DNA of 64,000 nucleotides. Origin: Apus apus. Its lineage: Eukaryota; Chordata; Aves; Apodiformes; Apodidae. The translations under genes and the position numbers were made by a program. Position 1 is the stretch's first letter. Every line of letters begins with the position of its first letter. Of this stretch, positions 61,831 through 64,000 are shown one piece after another. The notes beneath the pieces are model-generated. The model had not been told where the DNA came from. It saw only the letters and a list, made by a program, of their open reading frames with translations, and ran no database searches. Location of the stretch: assembly GCF_020740795.1 (NCBI RefSeq), contig NC_067282.1, positions 178,688,274 to 178,752,273 of the forward strand, in the 5' to 3' direction.

Positions 61831-64000
61831 GGATTGCAATGTTATCTTTAATATGTTTTTTAGTTCAGATCTAGTTCTTAAATGCACAGCCACGTATTAA
61901 TTAATCTACTTAAATGATTAGTTAATGATAGCATGACTAATTACAAGTTTATCCATTAGCTAAGTATAATCCATTTAAGAATTTTTCATTTTTCAGATAA
62001 AGTCACCTATACAATATTGCTTAAAACTATATTTATACTTCTAGTTTACATAGTCATAAGTACCTGGTTGCTTACAAAGCTATAGAGTATAAGATGATAT
62101 AAAGCACTCAAATATATTTGTTAAATGTATGTATCTATCCAGCCACCTCATTGTAACAGGAACTTTTAATCAGGGCAATGTAGCAAGCATTCAAGTGAAA
62201 ACATCCAGCTTTTGCTAAGTTATAAACTTTCAGAAGAACTTGCTTTGAAATATATTCTCACTGGAAATGTAGATTTGAGTAGCAAAGCCCTAAAGACTGT
62301 GCTGTGCTTAGTCACATAGAGCCCTCCTGTGTGGATGGAACTTGAGACTTGGACCAAGATGGGGGAAGGTGGGGTTCAGGGGCCAGCTGGTGGGGATACT
62401 GGGCTGAAGAAATGAAGGAGATAACTGCAGTTGGAACAAGGAGCCTGAATGTGCTGAGCAAGGAGCTACAAGAAGGCTGAGGAACACAAATTGTGGATGC
62501 CAGGTGATTATAATCAGATGAGTATGAAAGCGACAGATAAGCAGAGTCAAGGCGGGTTTAAGGAGTAGCAAGAGGGAAAAGTCTCTGCCTGCTATAGTTT
62601 ATGTACTAGAATGCCTGGGACAGAATTTGACACAGTTCTTTAACTGTCAGCAAATCACTTTAAAATTACAGAAGACAAGTTACTCCAGTTTGTTCTCATT
62701 GGCTTACTTGGCAAAAGCTCGTGCAGTGCACCTGAGGATATTCCTAGAAGGACACAATGCCATTTGATTTCATCTTCCCTGCTAAATAAGAGTTAGAGGA
62801 GGGGAGGGAGTGTATAACACAGCACTTTGCTTGAGGAAATGTGACCTGTTGCTTAACAGGGCATCCTTTAAGCCTGGGGAAACCATTTTAGTTTGCTCCG
62901 GAAAAAAAAATTGCATTTTACCAGATTAGTAACAGTGGTGGAAATGTGGCACATACCAAACCACACACATGCTTCCAGATCATTATCCCAGTTTCCTGTT
63001 GGAATGCGGTAAGAGGAATTCACATGCAGGAGGAGACATTCTTCTGCTCAGATGCTCAGAATTTATTTGAAGACCACTTTGAAATTGTTTTCATACCACT
63101 AGTGGTACACATACCATAGCCTGCAAACTCCCATCTTAGATATTTCCAGTCTGATTATATAGCTGTCATTATGCTCTCTTATGTTTGATGTGTTTTAACT
63201 CTTTCTTTGTTTGTATAGCACCTGCATACTGCAGTGCAAGAGGATTCTATTAATATAATAAGCAACTATTTATTTTGTCCTCATCATTCAGTGGGCATCT
63301 GTGGCTTTCTCACTATGCATAGTTCAAACACTGCTCAAAATTACCCAATCCTTCTTTTATTATCATCCTTGAAATCCATATTATAACTTGCTTTTAAAAT
63401 AACCTGAGAGATGACAAATGTCTTGAAAAACAGGCTTAAAAAGACTGAGGTCAAAATTACACCCTCACTTCAGACATCATGTTTGTGAAATAATTGTGCA
63501 CTGTTTTATGTGCTCAAAACCTAGGTCCCACTTGCTCTGGCTTTCAGCTTTGAGTGTTCAGAATATTTCCAACCATCCTGAGCAACCAGGAAACCAGAGA
63601 CCACCTGTGAAAAGTTTTATTTCGATAAGCAGTCTAGAAATACTGCAGCAGATGAAAGAGAGGAATTAATCTCTTTAAGGCAAACTTCAACTGCAATAAT
63701 AGAGACAACCTGTTTTCTGCCTGTAATTCCCAACTGAGTTTGCAAAATACCTTCCAACTTCTGCAACAACACCCAGCATTTCTTCATTACATGATTCTAA
63801 CTAATCTACAAAATAGGTCTACTTTGGATATTACATAAGGTAAGGGAAAAAGAGATATTTTTAATACAATTAAATGCAACATTGCATTGTCTTCAGCTTA
63901 GGTAAGGGCCAAGTTAGGAATGCATAAGTTAGACAAGGTGCCATTTATTTCCCCCTGGCTTCCAGAAGCTTGACATTGCAATCTTAATGTTTTTCATCAC
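61831..64000. other. 3' flank of FOXQ2, nothing recognised
   Basis: AT-rich sequence to the window end. No exon of the expected next gene (FOXP2) is visible. Confidence 0.55.

Noticed and set aside
1-64000. CRISPR arrays, rRNA or tRNA genes, bacterial-type operons
   Set aside because: No regularly spaced repeats, cloverleaf-like sequence with A and B boxes, or rRNA signatures were seen. This is vertebrate nuclear DNA.

Overview
This window is bird nuclear DNA, most likely from a neoavian species. It is AT-rich, gene-poor vertebrate sequence with split genes and GT-AG introns. It carries several CR1 LINE copies of the avian/reptilian type, with the 3'-terminal ATTCTATG repeat, and one 700-bp solo LTR whose TGTCCTGG start resembles LTRs common in songbirds and their relatives. 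The species assignment is inference. The repeat and gene content is read directly from the sequence.

Two protein-coding genes are supported. The first is PPP1R3A, the muscle glycogen-targeting subunit of protein phosphatase 1. It lies on the minus strand, spans 52988 to 26217, and has four coding exons. I placed every splice junction from the sequence: 52988-52195, 31289-31231, 31123-30987 and 28748-26217. The phases join without a break and give a 1173-residue protein with a KVSF PP1-binding motif, a CBM21 glycogen-binding domain and a C-terminal membrane anchor. The second is an uninterrupted 282-codon forkhead gene on the plus strand (60302-61150). Its wing-2 region, [13 protein letters not shown], matches FOXQ2 best. 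It has a clean TATA box at 60152 and paired poly(A) signals near 61800. The two genes are divergent, about 7.3 kb apart.

Layout. 1-26216 lies beyond the 3' end of PPP1R3A. It holds three 5'-truncated minus-strand CR1 copies (4322-5645, 11233-12310, 15258-16497), a short plus-strand CR1 tail (16885-17060), an older CR1 shred (17205-17400) and otherwise unremarkable AT-rich sequence. 26217-52988 is PPP1R3A. Its 20.9-kb first intron carries the solo LTR with its 5-bp target duplication, a decayed CR1-like LINE (about 36080-37250), a 42-bp tandem duplication and a homeobox-site-rich stretch that may be a conserved enhancer. 52989-60301 is the shared upstream region. 61151-64000 is the 3' UTR and flank of the forkhead gene.

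The two genes have unrelated jobs. PPP1R3A brings PP1 to glycogen and the sarcoplasmic reticulum in striated muscle. FOXQ2 in fish sets blue (SWS2) cone identity. The neighbourhood is still informative. In mammals PPP1R3A faces FOXP2 across an interval with no FOXQ2, so this window shows where an ancestral forkhead gene sat before its loss in the mammalian line. That last point rests on remembered synteny and family knowledge.
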